A stretch of DNA of 64,000 nucleotides from Pyxicephalus adspersus. Its lineage: Eukaryota; Chordata; Amphibia; Anura; Pyxicephalidae. Both the position numbers and the translations under genes were made by a program. Location: assembly GCF_032062135.1 (NCBI RefSeq), contig NC_092859.1:126518129-126582128 (forward strand), given 5' to 3'. This document shows, piece after piece, positions 13,021 to 24,302 of the stretch; position 1 is the first letter of the stretch, and each line of letters starts with the position of its first letter. Under the pieces are notes generated by a model that made no database searches, had not been told where the DNA came from, and was given only the letters and a program-made list of their open reading frames with translations.

Positions 13021-13327
13021 ATGGATTGTTTAGTGGCTAGATGCTTGTCTTTGCAGCACTGGGTCTCAGGTTTGAATTTCAACCTGGACACTATCTGCAT
13101 AAATGTTGTTTTCCAAGTTTGCATGGATTTCCTCTGGTTTCTTCCCACATCCAGAAAATATGCAGTTAGGTAAAATCAGCTTTCCTTCAAAATTGTCCTT
13201 GGAGCGTGGTAATGACATATGACTATGGTAGGGACATTAGATTGTAAATCCCTTTGGTGAACAGTTAGTGACATGACTATGGACTTTATAAAGTACTATG
13301 TAATATGTCAGTGTTATATAAATATAA
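13021..13327 (+). repeat. SINE/L2-like composite repeat
   Basis: In order: a tRNA-like head with 'gtctttgcagcactgggtct' and a decayed Pol III B-box ('ggtttgaattt'); a centre of 'ggatttcctctggtttcttc' and 'atgcagttaggt'; then an L2/CR1-like tail ('gacattagattgtaaatcc', 'tagtgacatgactatgg', 'gttatataaat'). The minus-strand copies at 45700 and 60865 keep the same order. It may be a tRNA-derived SINE that borrowed an L2-type tail, or simply the 3-prime region of an L2 family. Confidence 0.55.
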
Positions 13328-14404
13328 GTTGAAAATACAAACCAAGGTGCAGAGACTGCTTGATTGGATTACCACGGTAGATGGTTTACCCTACCCACAG
13401 ATGTCCAGAAAATACTGCTAAATCATTGTTTTGAGTGAACATTTAAAAGTGTCAAGAAGTTTACACATATTCCAGATGCTTTTTGTTATTAGTCTATTTA
13501 TGCTAGTCAACTTTTTTGGTTCAGTGGTTATGCAATATAAATATTTTGTTTTGTAATAGGTAACATGCCTAATTTGCTAATGGAGAAGAAGGATTTGGCT
13601 CTGCTATGCATAATCTTGTGATTTTGTTTTTTATAAGATTTGCATTAGGGAAACACCATGTTTATACTGCTTTTTAACTTTTTTTAATCCCCATTTCTAT
13701 TTGTTCATATATGAAAATACTTTGTGGTTGTTGTGATGTGATTTGAAGTTGGGAAAACAATTGTGTAATAATCAGTGTCCTTTTTTGCTCTTTCCTCTCC
13801 TTCCTCTTTTTTTTTTTTATTTGAAGATCACATTTTTTGTTTAACTTCCCAGGAGAAACATTTGATACAGCAAATCAGCACTTCATGACTCACTGGATAT
13901 GCAAAGAATGGTATTTAAAATGATTACCAGCTAAATGATTAAAATAAACGAGCTAGCAAACTTTCAGGAATAGACAGTACATTTATTTTCTTTATGTTGA
14001 AAAATAGTATCTACCCAATTTATTCTCTGAATAGAAAAAAAATGACACCTGCCGCACTTTATAAACTTCACATAGTGTCATCAATGTAATTATTTTTAGC
14101 CATTTTCAGCTATGTGCTGCTAGTTATATTTTGAATGCACCTGAGTTTTGTCATTGTGATTGTGTTCTGCTACCATAGATGTGTCTGCCAATCATTTAAT
14201 TCTGGAGGTGAAACCCCACACAAGCAAAGTCCACTCAAACTGCTGCACAACCCACTCCCAATCTATGTTCTTGGACAGCTCAGAAAAGCCAGTTAAAATT
14301 AACAAAAAAAAAATATTTAGAAACTGCAGAAATGGGGTGCAATTGATGGTGGAAAAAAGAATGCGAGTATTGAAAATTTGCTGATCATACAAACTATGTA
14401 ATGC
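13328..14404. other. Unassigned non-coding sequence
   Basis: A/T-rich, with a poly-T run near 13807. Opposed short frames at 14160-14392 are shadows of each other and resemble nothing known to me. Confidence 0.55.
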
Positions 14405-14812
14405 CTAAAGAGGAAGTAAACTCAAAACTCACCCAAAACAAAAACAAAAAAAACCACTTACCTTCAATCCCACAGAGCAGTCGATCAGTCTAGAGGTCTC
14501 TTTGATCGGGTCCCGCGTTGCCCCGATATCTGTCTTCGGGCCGGCGTGCTGGGCGCCGCCATCTTCTCCTCTTCTTCTGGGTTCTTCTTCCTAAGTCACC
14601 CGTCGCAGGCACAAGATCGGGTGATGTAATGGGAAAATAACTTGCCAGTCTCACTGCGCATGCATGTGATCGGCAATTTTTTTCCCTTAAGAAGAAAGGA
14701 CCCAAGATGCTCGGGCATGCGCAGAAGGAGCATCCAAGAGCCTCCCGGGATGTGTGACAAAGTCCACCCTTTTATATGAGGTGAAAATTCTGTGTTTAGC
14801 TACGCTTTAAGT
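14405..14812. mobile_element. CpG-rich foldback element, TAAAG family
   Basis: The left end is CCTAAAGAGGAAGTAAACTC and the right end, reversed, is CTTAAAGCGTAGCTAAACAC. The inverted ends extend ~30 bp with mismatches. The core is G+C and CpG-rich ('gtgctgggcgccgccatc', 'gatcgggtcccgcgttgcc'), unlike its A/T-rich flanks. There is no transposase, so it must depend on proteins supplied elsewhere. Related copies lie at 7350, 11421 and 56755. Confidence 0.7.
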
Positions 14813-14892
14813 ATGTAGTGGTTTTAGGTACCTTTTAAAGTGTCAACACATTTGTAGTTTTGGATACAGTAGAAAAAGGGCTCCCCCCACAT

Positions 14893-15080
14893 CCTAGATT
14901 GTAAGCTCTTCGGGGCAGGGTCTTCTCCTCCTGTGTCACTGTCTATATATGTCTGTCATATGTAACCCCTATTTAATGTACCGCTTTGTGTAATATGTTG
15001 GTGCTATATAAATCCTGTTTTTTATTATTATTATTATTATTATTAATAATAATAATAATAATAATATTAATAATAATATT
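14893..15080 (+). repeat. L2/CR1-like LINE 3-prime tail with (TTA)n/(AAT)n
   Basis: The best-preserved tail of the family: 'tagattgtaagctcttcggg', 'cttctcctcctgtgtcactg', 'tgtaacccctatttaatg', 'gttggtgctatataaatcc', then ~65 bp of TTA and AAT repeats. Confidence 0.8.
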
Positions 15081-15240
15081 AAAAGGTGAGCACGCCTCTC
15101 AAATTTCCATTACTGTCACTCCACTTATGGAAGGATTTACCCTTTATATAGGTTCTAATTATATAGTAGTAAATGTTATTTATATCAAACATTCTCTGGG
15201 TATGAATCAATCACAGTCATTTAAGACAGATGTATAGGGA

Positions 15241-15575
15241 AGTTACCCCCAAGCTCTATATCTCACTATATTAAGCACCCTTGATGGTTATAAATACTTT
15301 TCTTGGCTGTTCTAAATGTGGGGACAAGCAAGTGGATTTGTACCATGCCTTATGGGATTGTCTGAAGTGGCTTTGGAGGTCGGTGGCCAATGTACTAATA
15401 CTTTTTTGGTGAACTATATCCCTTCATTTTTTTTTTGGTAGCTAAGAAAACTATTTGGCATAAACAGATTAACCTCAACACTCCCACTTTGGGAGAGAAA
15501 TTGTTTTATGTTTTTCAGATGGATTGGATGGAGAATTCCTTGGATAAGGAATCCTGGGTCAATAGGATTCTTTGA
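15241..15575 (+). pseudogene. L1/Tx1-like LINE ORF2 C-terminal remnant
   Basis: One frame reads CSKCGDKQVDLYHALWDC from 15308. This is the C-x2-C...H-x4-C knuckle that closes L1/Tx1-type reverse transcriptases. It continues LKWLWRSVANVLI to a stop near 15411. After a frame change it resumes at 15444 with KKTIWHKQINLNTPTLGE and FQMDWMENSLDKESW up to a stop at 15573-15575, in line with the family's extreme C-terminus. The endonuclease and RT core are absent, so this is a 5-prime truncated, frame-broken insertion. Tx1-like L1 elements are common in frogs. It cannot be functional. Confidence 0.7.
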
Positions 15576-16529
15576 AGTGTGGGACATTGCCAACCCTTAA
15601 GAAGCAGAAGATTTTGCAGTGGTTTGTATTAACTTCTGGTAACTGATGGAATCTGTGATTGATTCTGATAGTTGCCAGAATTGAACCAACATGTAGTTTA
15701 CCCTTTACTTTTGTATGTATGTTTCAGAGTATGAACGTGCTTTCTCTTCTGGTTTCAATTTGTTGTTAATCTACTCTGTTCTGTAGATTGGATTGTTCTA
15801 GTGTACTTACCTCATTTTTGCTTATTTTCTGCTCTGTGGACCAAAAAATAACTGTACCTGTCCCACCTGCAGTCAATCCTTGCTGGATGTCAGATTCACC
15901 CATATGTAAATTTACATCTGTGTGACATGTGTCACTAAAACAGAAAATTATACCATGTTCAGTTCACAGAAAGTAAAGGGAGATCATCTAATGAAGACCC
16001 TGGTTTCCCTTCAATTTGGAAAAAACTCCCTAAACTATAGGAAAGGCAACACTTCCTATAACAGGAAGTGATAAGAGAGCTTCCCAATAAAACAAATAAA
16101 TAGAAAAAAAAGAGTAGCTATTTCCAATTTTATCCATAAAAAACAAATAGATATGAATGTCCATCAAATTGTCAGCAATACAATAGGTACAACATGAAGA
16201 TATCTCAATATTCCATACAACATGTTTACATCAATCAGATCACATAGGTTCCTTGTGTGTCATAACAGCCTGACGATTAACAAAAAACAATCATTTTGAA
16301 CAACAGACCATAATAACAATCCCTTTGGACTCAACCTTCATTTTTAATTATTTATGGATCTTCAGGGAGACTAACCTACTAATATGAGTAAACAAGGGGA
16401 ATTAAAGGGAGGGGGCAGGGCAAGGGACCTTGTTTGGATCTTAGAGTAAGAAAAAGGCTTTAGGATACATTAGCTACTAAAAAAGCAATACAACTACCAA
16501 TGGCTGCAGGTTTACTGAGAGTCAGCTTG
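15576..16529. other. LINE 3-prime flanks and unassigned sequence
   Basis: The first part probably continues the 3-prime end of the LINE remnant at 15241. From about 16090 to 16529 the minus strand is T-rich and could be the 3-prime UTR of the LINE remnant at 16530. Around 16040-16075 'aggaagtgata' and 'cacttcctataac' form a small inverted pair. No gene seen. Confidence 0.4.
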
Positions 16530-16740
16530 GAGGCATTCAGGTAGTCTGCAGTATCTCGAAACATGGTCCAATAGAACCATCTTGGGTTGTTGCCTCCTCC
16601 GTGCCTCTTAGAGCAGCGGTCACGTCTTCCATCACATAAATATCATTGACTCCTTTAAAGCACTGGGCAATTCTAGGTGAGCCAGATTTGTTTCCACATG
16701 TCTGGGATGCATGCTCTGGCCGCAACCACCAGTTTAATCA
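16530..16740 (-). pseudogene. L1/Tx1-like LINE ORF2 C-terminal remnant
   Basis: On the minus strand, pieces in different frames read LVVAARACIPDMWKQ, then CFKGVNDIYVMEDVTAALRG, then WFYWTMFRDTADYL. Their order and the 'W-K...P...W-F...V-N-x-I-x-x-M-E' spacing match the end of L1/Tx1-type reverse transcriptases as I know them. At least two frame changes and an in-frame stop break the reading. Only this C-terminal segment is present. It lies opposite in strand to the remnant at 15241 and covers a different part of the C-terminus, so it is a separate insertion. The family call rests on remembered sequence style, not on a search. Confidence 0.6.
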
Positions 16741-17301
16741 GGAAGGATTTACGATAAGAGTAGTAGTATTTTAAATCCAGCTTTTGTCAATAAATATAAA
16801 TGGTAGCAAGTAAAGAGAAACCTTAAACATAATCTTTAAGAGAAAAGATAAAGTTGCTACACAAAGCAAATTGTAATTTAATAATAATAAAATGACCATT
16901 ACACTCTAGCTTGCAGATGCAACGACAATCTGAAAATGTCAAAAATGATAATTTTACATCCTTTAAATGTAACAACATGACATCATTCTATACACCGTTT
17001 GTTTACAGAACATCCCCATATATCTCAGTTCCTACAGTGATGGCCAAATAGTCACTCAGTGTCACAATATGGCAGCTGATACATAATATACTGTATGCTA
17101 GTTATTATTCATATTTTATTATGGAGCTATTATATTACTGTTCACACAAATTATGAGAGGAGTTACACAGGAGTCTTTACTATTCTGCTTCCATAAACGT
17201 TGTGTTCCATTAAAGTTGCTGTTCTGCAATATATATTGGCATTTGAAGGGGCTATAGATCTGGCAGAGGTAAATAAAGGATATACTCTAAATAATGTGTA
17301 A
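16741..17301. other. Unassigned non-coding sequence
   Basis: A/T-rich. Nothing recognised. Confidence 0.6.
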
Positions 17302-17996
17302 TCTATATATATATAAAATTGTAAGTATGTATATGTGTGTGTGTATGTATGTTCCACTATCACTCGAAAACACATGGAGACATTTTAACCAAACATGCTA
17401 TACATATGACACCGCTGATCTTTGTACAGTGCTGTGGTATATGTCAGAGGTATATAAATGTATAATAATAGTGTGTGACTGTGGGGGACATTAGAGTATC
17501 AGCTCCTCTGCACAGAGACTGATGGGTCTAGCTCAGTGTTTCATTGTACAGCACTGTGGTATATGTCAGAGCTATATAAATCTCTATATATAAAATTGAA
17601 TGTATGTGTGTATGTCATCACTCGGAAACGCATCGAGACATTTAAACCAAACTTGCTAGACATATGGCTCAGACTCATGTGATTGCACCGCTGATCTTTG
17701 TACAGCATTGTGGTACATGTCAGAGGTATATTTGCATGTATGTATGTATATGTATTGCTCAGTGACAGTGTGCCTTTTGCATATATTTTTACATACTTAT
17801 TTTTGGACTCTTTTACAAACTTCTGGCCTGTAATAATGCCTTCAAGAAAACGTAGGGCAATTGGCCGACTGCAATCAAAGGAAAAAAAATTAACACCGTA
17901 GACAACAAAATCAGTATAGCTTTATTTGATTCCTTTTCACGTATAATATAGGATTGCAATAAATAAATACCCGGGCAACGCCGGGTTATCAGCTAG
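17302..17996 (+). mobile_element. Helitron (rolling-circle transposon), non-autonomous
   Basis: The 3-prime end has the Helitron signature: a G+C hairpin (acccgg...ccgggt, 17969-17986) followed closely by the terminal CTAG at 17993-17996 and then T. The 5-prime end starts TC ('tctatatatataaaattg') after an A, fitting insertion between A and T. A second 5-prime-like end begins at about 17583, so two ~150-bp copies of the leading part lie in tandem. At 17836 an ORF starts MPSRKRRAIGRLQSKEKK, which resembles the basic N-terminus of Helitron Rep/helicase proteins, but it stops after about 21 codons. An L2-like tail is embedded between the two 5-prime copies (17488-17582). It cannot encode its own Rep or helicase. 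Confidence 0.75.
17836..17901 (+). pseudogene. N-terminal stub of a Helitron Rep/helicase-type ORF
   Basis: An ATG at 17836 opens a 21-codon frame, MPSRKRRAIGRLQSKEKKL plus two residues, ending at TAG. The Arg/Lys-rich start is like that of many autonomous animal Helitron proteins. The HUH nuclease and helicase domains are missing: the element jumps from here almost directly to its 3-prime hairpin. It looks like an internal deletion derivative that kept the start codon region. The likeness is from memory and the match is short. Confidence 0.45.
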
Positions 17997-18786
17997 TTTT
18001 ATCTATAAAATGAAGTGCTGCAGTATAGCAAGAAAACATTATTTAGCTCTGGCTGATACATTTTAACTTAGACAATAAACACAAACGTCATATTTGTTAT
18101 TGTGGAATGCTGCACTTCCACTTTTTGTTGAAAATATGTAATATGCACACTTGAAAGCCTGTGTGCACCTGCTGATATATACATAGTTCTGAGAGTGCAC
18201 TTTTGTTTCTCAGTTTTCTTCTGAAGTTCATACATTAGTCAGCGAGAGGTAATGTTTTCATACTAAATATGTTTCCATAAAACTAATTTCTATTCCTATT
18301 TCTCTCTCTATATAAGACCTTCACACACCTAAATTTGCTTACTGAGGTAACTTTAGTGAGGTTCATTAAATCTTGCTCAGAATCCTTGAAAATCAAACTT
18401 AACAGCTAATACCATTATATTCTAAAGTCAAACTTTTGGCTATTTTATACAGTAATTACTTCTGCAAATACCGAAATGGTACTATTTACCCCAAACTCTC
18501 CATCATTTTTAAATCATTTATCATTTTGATATAAAATAAGGATTCCCACATTTCCACTTCAGAACTGCGGTACACCATTAACAACCTCAGACCTCAGACC
18601 TTTCAGATTATCAATCATTAATCACTATACACTCAATAGGGTCTTTATACCCTTTCTATTTACAGACCTATTGACTTTAACTTGCACAATAACCATCTTT
18701 GGGGTACTGTACTGACGCTTTTACAAAGTCCAAGGATACTATATTTACTTTTTCTTCATTGTCTGAGGTGTTTGCTTCCTCAAATA
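17997..18786. other. Unassigned non-coding sequence
   Basis: A/T-rich. No feature recognised. Confidence 0.6.
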
Positions 18787-18999
18787 GGGCCTGATTTATT
18801 AAAGCTCTCCAAGACTGAAGAGGATACACTTTCATCAGTGAAGCTGGGTAATCCAGCAAACCTGGAATGGATTTGGTCCAGGTTTCAAAATATTTGCTAG
18901 CAAATATCAAATGACTTAGTTAATTCCAGGATTGCTGGATCACCCAGCTTTACTGATCAAATTGTATCTTCTCCAGTCCTAGATAATCAGGACAATAAA
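18787..18999. mobile_element. Foldback element, GATTTATTAAAG family, copy 2
   Basis: Left end 'gggcctgatttattaaagc'. The inner arms ('cagtgaagctgggtaatcc' / 'ggatcacccagctttactga') and the 'atttgctagcaaat' centre are well kept. The right end is decayed ('tagataatcaggacaataaag'). Confidence 0.78.
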
Positions 19000-19476
19000 G
19001 AGAGAATTTACCTTTTTTTAGGTCCATGCTATCAATTACAATATTCTTTTCTAGCAAAAGCTCTTCTGTGTGGTACTTTGTGGTGCTAAGTTAAACTCCC
19101 ACATTTGTAGTCTTTGACATTTTTTTTTTATATTTCAATATTTTTTTGAAGTTTTGAGGTCAAAAACTAATACAAAAATGAATAAAATAACAGACCAAAT
19201 CATAAGTGGAAACATAACTCTCACATGAAAATGAAATTTACAGAAATTTACAGATTCCTATTCTGAACAAAATGAAATATATGCTAACACTGTAAATTAT
19301 ACTAAACACTGTAGTACTAGTCCTTCAAGCTATGGCATAACCAATATACGGTGGTGGGTAAACACAGATTAAACAAAGATGTTGACAGAAAACTGGGATA
19401 AAATAGGAACATGAATCATGTGAAGGAGGAAAAAAAGGGTGGACTTTGATCCCTTTTTAAAGATAGGCACCACATT

Positions 19477-19700
19477 GGGCCTGATTTATTAAAGCTCCCT
19501 GAGGCTGGAGAGAATACACTTTCATCAGTGAAGCTGGGTGATCCAGCAAACCTGAATGGATCTGGTCCAAGATTGAAAACATTTGCTAACAAATAGCAAA
19601 TAACTTTAAAAAAAATCTATTCCAGGGTCGATGGGTCACCCAAGTTTACTGATGAAAGTGTATCCTCTCCAGCTTTGGAGAGCTTTAATAAATTAAGCCC
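19477..19700. mobile_element. Foldback element, GATTTATTAAAG family, copy 3
   Basis: Left end 'gggcctgatttattaaagc', right end 'gagctttaataaattaagcc'. It lies only about 480 bp from copy 2 and in the same orientation, judged by the order of the inner arms. Confidence 0.8.
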
Positions 19701-20964
19701 AAAAACTAGGATTTACCTATTCTATGCTTAGGAAAGTCTCTAAAAATTACAATCAATGGCTTTAAAATATTAGGTTAATTTTTTTTAGGACACTTTATTT
19801 TGTATTATGGTTGCTGGACCATATCATATTTAAAACATTGTGAGTTATTTCAGGCTGTGGTAATAGATTTTCCATTTTGCTCCACCATTTCCCTGTACAC
19901 AGAGCTGAAGGCTGTGTTTATTAAGTTTGCCCTTTTTGTCTCCAGTCGCTTATTCATAATCATTCAAGGGGCCTGCATACTCAGACCTTCTCTGTTTGCT
20001 AATAATAAATGAAAATATTGATGCATTTGCTTGACTCTCCTTCATAACCCGTTGTTTATTGAACATTTTTGCACTCTTGATTTCTTTTCACGTCATTTGT
20101 TATGTTTTTGTAGCTTTCAAATATTGTTGTTCTTCATTTTTATATTTTTGCAATATCCTCTTCTTATTCTTTTTAACAATATATTTTAGCCATAAAGATT
20201 TTCTTTTAGCCTTTTAAGCTTAATGCCCATGGGAATATATTTTGCATACAATTGATTAAAATATTTAATTTCTGTTCCGTGTTCTTTGATTACAATATTC
20301 CCTCCCAGTCTAAGTATTGGAGAGCAGCCCTTTAGCAAATTTGCTCTCCTAAAATTCAGTGATTATATCCTACTGACTTGTGCTTCCCACTTCCAACTTA
20401 AATGAATTCAAATCATGCTATGGATACTGCTGCCCAGATTTTGTTTTATGAACATTTCTAAAGGGCAACACATTGTTTGAAAATACCAGGTCCTGCACAG
20501 AATTATTTCTACTTGGGGCCACTATAAATTGCATCTTAAAGTATGTACATAAATTTCCACTTATTAGCTGATAAAGCAGTGCAATTACACCAGTTATTTT
20601 CTCATGTGTATCCTATCGCCCTGTTACTGGTTCATACCATTCCCAACTGTCATCCGTTTGTCAAATACAACCCTTTGAATAGCTACGGTATATTCTTGAT
20701 GGACCTGCTATGGCCATGCCTTTATCATTTATCCTGACCTGATTTGTTTGATTAAATGGTGTGAGCCACCCAGGGTTATGACCTTTTTCTACGTTATCAA
20801 CTGAGCTTCATGACTTTAGATGTTAACCTCTACCTTGCACTTAATAGTATATTATTTATTGTGTTTTTATGATAAAGCACTAAATGCACTTTATTGATTT
20901 GATGATCTCCTTGGATCTATATGTTCTTTCCCAGTTTTTTTGTTTGTTTTTGCTTGTGTGTAAG
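19701..20964. other. Unassigned non-coding sequence
   Basis: Short frames at 19800 and 20543 have no recognisable domain. Nothing else seen. Confidence 0.55.
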
Positions 20965-21387
20965 TAAAGCTACGTACACACTTCCAATTATTATAGTTGG
21001 AAAACGAACGATCCTGCACGATATCTACGAACGATCGTATAGCACCGATCCTGCACATAGAGATAACGACACGATCGTTCGTAGATATTGTACACACAAT
21101 AGATACGATCGTTTGAGCGATAGAGGAACTATGTGCACGACAGGAAAGTGAACGAACGTTCGTTCATTACGCATGCTCAGATCATGGACGATCAACGAAC
21201 GACCGTACACACGAACGATGTTCAACGATCGTCGTCCAATCCGATCTGCCGATCCGGTCGTTCGTTTCCAACGACTTTCCTCGTTAGTCGGCGTCGTTGG
21301 TTACTTTTTTACGAACGATTTTTTGCCCAATCGATCGTTCGTCGTTCGTTTTGAACGATACAAATTGGAAGTGTGTACGCACCTTAA
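20965..21387. mobile_element. CpG-dense foldback element rich in CGATCG/ACGAACG
   Basis: Terminal inverted repeats of ~25 bp. The left starts TAAAGCTACGTACACACTTC and the right, reversed, starts TTAAGGTGCGTACACACTTC; both continue CAATT. Between them the words CGATCG, ACGAACG and CGTTCGT recur many times in both orientations. No frame encodes a transposase. The ends carry TAA or TTAA, fitting a PIF/Harbinger-like (TWA) or piggyBac/Kolobok-like (TTAA) target, but I cannot choose between them. Confidence 0.75.
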
Positions 21388-23080
21388 CAGTGTTCTTGGA
21401 AATCTCAATAAAAAGATTATTAAAAAATTATAATCTTGATTTAATCCTGGAACACCACCAGATGGCACCCGTGTGTAAAGTGAGTAACAAACTCTTGCTG
21501 TCAGTGACAAGAGACATGGGTTTGTTAAACACTTTACATGTGGATACAGTGCTATCTACTGTTGGCCAACAGTAATGCACAAAAGATCATTTAAGAACAA
21601 GTGACCTACCATTACCAACACAAATGTACCAAGTTCACAACCCGTAAATAAGGGGGGAAATATACAGACTTAGCCCATGTTATTTAAGTTTTTTGCAATT
21701 TTAAATAAATATTTAAAAATAACACACAATGGATGTATTTATTCTCATTACTTTTTTTTGCATATCTATTGAATACTGGTTTCTGATCATGGGGTTCTAA
21801 TATCAGCTATTATATGGTAAGGTTTGTTATAGATTGCAGCAGACTTATTTCTTTACCTGTGCATTTCCTGAAAAGAAAGTAATATATGTATAAAGAGTCT
21901 GTGTAAAGCCTGTGAAGTGTCTTTTAGGTTCTATAAGGACTCAAACTGACAAGGATAGCGCACATCTGCTTTCATGCTTAACATGATAAAAGTACTTCAG
22001 GATACAACAGAGTCCCCAGGTATACTATGTAATAAATACATTTTAGAAATAAAAGTAGAATATAGAAAGAAAATAAATGTTGCCCAAAATATGACCAATA
22101 ATTTAACTAATAAGGTTACTCTCAAAGATGATCTCCGGTTAAAAACTGAATGGTGCATTAAGGTGTATGTATAGGTAATAAAAACTAAAAGACATGGGGT
22201 ATGGGTTAGTGACGTGTGGGAAGAAAGGGTGGACTGGGGGCTGTTCTCCTGAAGATACAGTAAGCTTTTTGTTATAAGTTTATGTTTTAAATATTTTGTA
22301 AGTAACAATCTTTTTATTTTTATTAACATCATGTATTTAATATACACACAAGATAAAAGTAATTATTACAAGGAGGTACTAAAAGTTTTTGGCTCAACCC
22401 ACTTTCCGAAATCTGAGTATAATGTTGTCACTGCAACAGGAAGTCATTTTATATTGTTAAGATTTTTTTCATAATGAAATGTATCCAGTATCTTTAGCTG
22501 TGTAGAAGTCGTACACCAAATTTCAGAATGGAGATTTTCAGATTAAAGTTGCAGATATATCTGGGAGGACTTTAACTGAAATTATTAATCCTAACCTGAT
22601 TGTGGAAGATATGCAAATGCATTGAGTTTATAACTGATGAGCAGTTGTATAAGCAGAAGCTGCAGAAACTTCAAGTGGGTGCCAAAATGTTTGAATGCTG
22701 ACAAATATTAAATGGACACTTCCAAGTTTATTTTTTTCAACATTTTGAGCGATTTGTTGATATTGTTTTGGAATGACTCCTTACTGTTCATGAAATACAG
22801 TTACACCACTAATATTCATATGGTTCTCCACAGATAAGCAAATTCAAGGTCAAACATTAAGAAGGAAAGACCATGGCAAAGGAAAATCTAGGGAAAATCC
22901 AAATCTTAGCAGTAATAGTAAAAATAGTTGTAGTTTAGTTTGATTACTATCTTAATCTTATCTATAGAAGTATTGAGTGAATGCAGAATACTTTTCTAAC
23001 TTGCTGTACTGATTAAAGTTAAAAGTTGCAGAAAGGTGTTAGGGTGAATAGAACCTCCAGTATGCTCACACCACATGCAG
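21388..23080. other. Unassigned non-coding sequence, possible mariner trace
   Basis: At 22372 'gaggtactaaaagtttttgg' resembles the ends of some mariner elements, and the following ~400 bp could be a decayed copy. I found no second inverted end and no D,D(34)D transposase motif, so I do not call it. Confidence 0.3.
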
Positions 23081-23559
23081 GTTACATAGGGAATAGGAAC
23101 TGTAGGTTTGTTCTTAAGTTGAATTTGTATGTAAGTCAGAACAGGTACATTATTTTAATAAATGCAATTAGGACAGATGTTTGTCTTAACATATTATTCG
23201 ACAGCATGGTGTCAGTTACTGTATAAAATCCTCACTGTGAGTTATTCACAAACAAAGCAAAAAAAAAAAAACTTTATGGAGCCTAGACATTTATTAACTT
23301 CTGGAGCAAGCTGTGCTTTGATATGCAAAAAGAAACAACTGCAGTTTGTCCTGGTCATTAAAGAGTTACAAGAGCATGCAGAAAGAGCTCACCCCCTAGG
23401 ATCACCCACAACCTCAGCTGTGTTTAGCAAAAGATTTTTTCTGGAAGTCAAGCAAACCGTCCCCTCCCCCCTCCAAGGGTCCATCCTGCAATCAGGGAAG
23501 CCCCGTTCGTATCTAGAAGTCGTCCGTATGTCGGATGTCCTTAACCCAGAGACTATCTG
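23081..23559 (-). mobile_element. TA-flanked ~0.45-kb element, copy 1
   Basis: The order is inverted relative to the copy at 41685: 'taggtttgttcttaagttg', 'gaacaggtacattattttaa', 'gacagatgtttgtct', 'ctttgatatgcaaaaagaaac', ending 'gactatctg' followed by TA. The left terminal ~12 bp are decayed. Frames overlapping it, including 23162-23632, are translations of the repeat. Confidence 0.75.
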
Positions 23560-24077
23560 TAAAGAATTTGAAGGGGACAAAAATTTTAAATTATTTGGAG
23601 GGAATATCAGTATTTTAGTGGCCACACATTAGAATTTTTTGTGCCTAATGTGTTGAAAATATATGATGTTGTAAAAATGTGAAAGAGCATGTGAGTGTCA
23701 TTGTTCTAGGCCATATTCTTCCTGGTTGGGACTGGAATCTTTCAACATCTCATCGTAGGAAAAAAAAGTTGAAGGAGCCCTATGGGAATAACCTCAAGAC
23801 ATTTGTCTTTTTTTGTTATACTTGTTACACTTGTCTTCCTGTGCCTCTTTTTAATCCATGGTTCCTATGTTCTGGTAATCTATTTTAGATAAACATTGGT
23901 GGTGCCAATGGAAAGCAACAATAATATCAATAATCTCTATTTTGTTTTGCATTTGTTCCAACTGAAATAAATTGGCACATTATTATAATAAAGCTATAAA
24001 CCTGACAAAATATTTCACCTCATAAATTCAGTTTGTACTAAGTTTCAAAATGTCTTAGTAAATCATTTCTAGACATA
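23560..24077. other. Unassigned non-coding sequence
   Basis: Nothing recognised. Confidence 0.6.
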
Positions 24078-24302
24078 GGGCCTGATTTATTAAAGCTCTC
24101 CAAGCCTGGAGAAAATACACTTTCTAAAGTGAAGCTGGGTGATCCAGCAAACCTGGAATGGATTTGCTAAAAGTCATTTGCTATTTGTTAGCAAATGTTT
24201 TCAATCCTGGGCCAGATCCATTCCAGGTTTGCTGAACGACCCAGCTTCACTTTAGAAAGTGTTTTTTCTCCAGGCTTGGAGAGCTTTATTAAATCAGGTC
24301 CA
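24078..24302. mobile_element. Foldback element, GATTTATTAAAG family, copy 4
   Basis: The best-preserved member. Left end GGGCCTGATTTATTAAAGC, and the right end, reversed, GGACCTGATTTAATAAAGC. The two ~100-bp arms are nearly complementary along their length ('ctttctaaagtgaagctggg' against 'cccagcttcactttagaaag'). Flanking ATA on both sides could be a 3-bp target duplication. Confidence 0.85.

Noticed and set aside
20891..21575. Six overlapping frames rich in Arg, Asp, Thr, Ser and Val
   Set aside because: They result from repeated CGATCG/ACGAACG words in the foldback element, read in every frame.
22368..22800. Possible mariner element starting gaggtactaaaagtttttgg
   Set aside because: Only one end looks mariner-like. 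I found no second inverted end, no TA pair and no transposase motif.
23162..23632. The longest single open frame (156 codons), plus strand
   Set aside because: It lies almost wholly on the TA-flanked repeat, and the matching region of the copies at 39381, 41685 and 46797 also yields similar frames. It is a translated repeat, not a gene.
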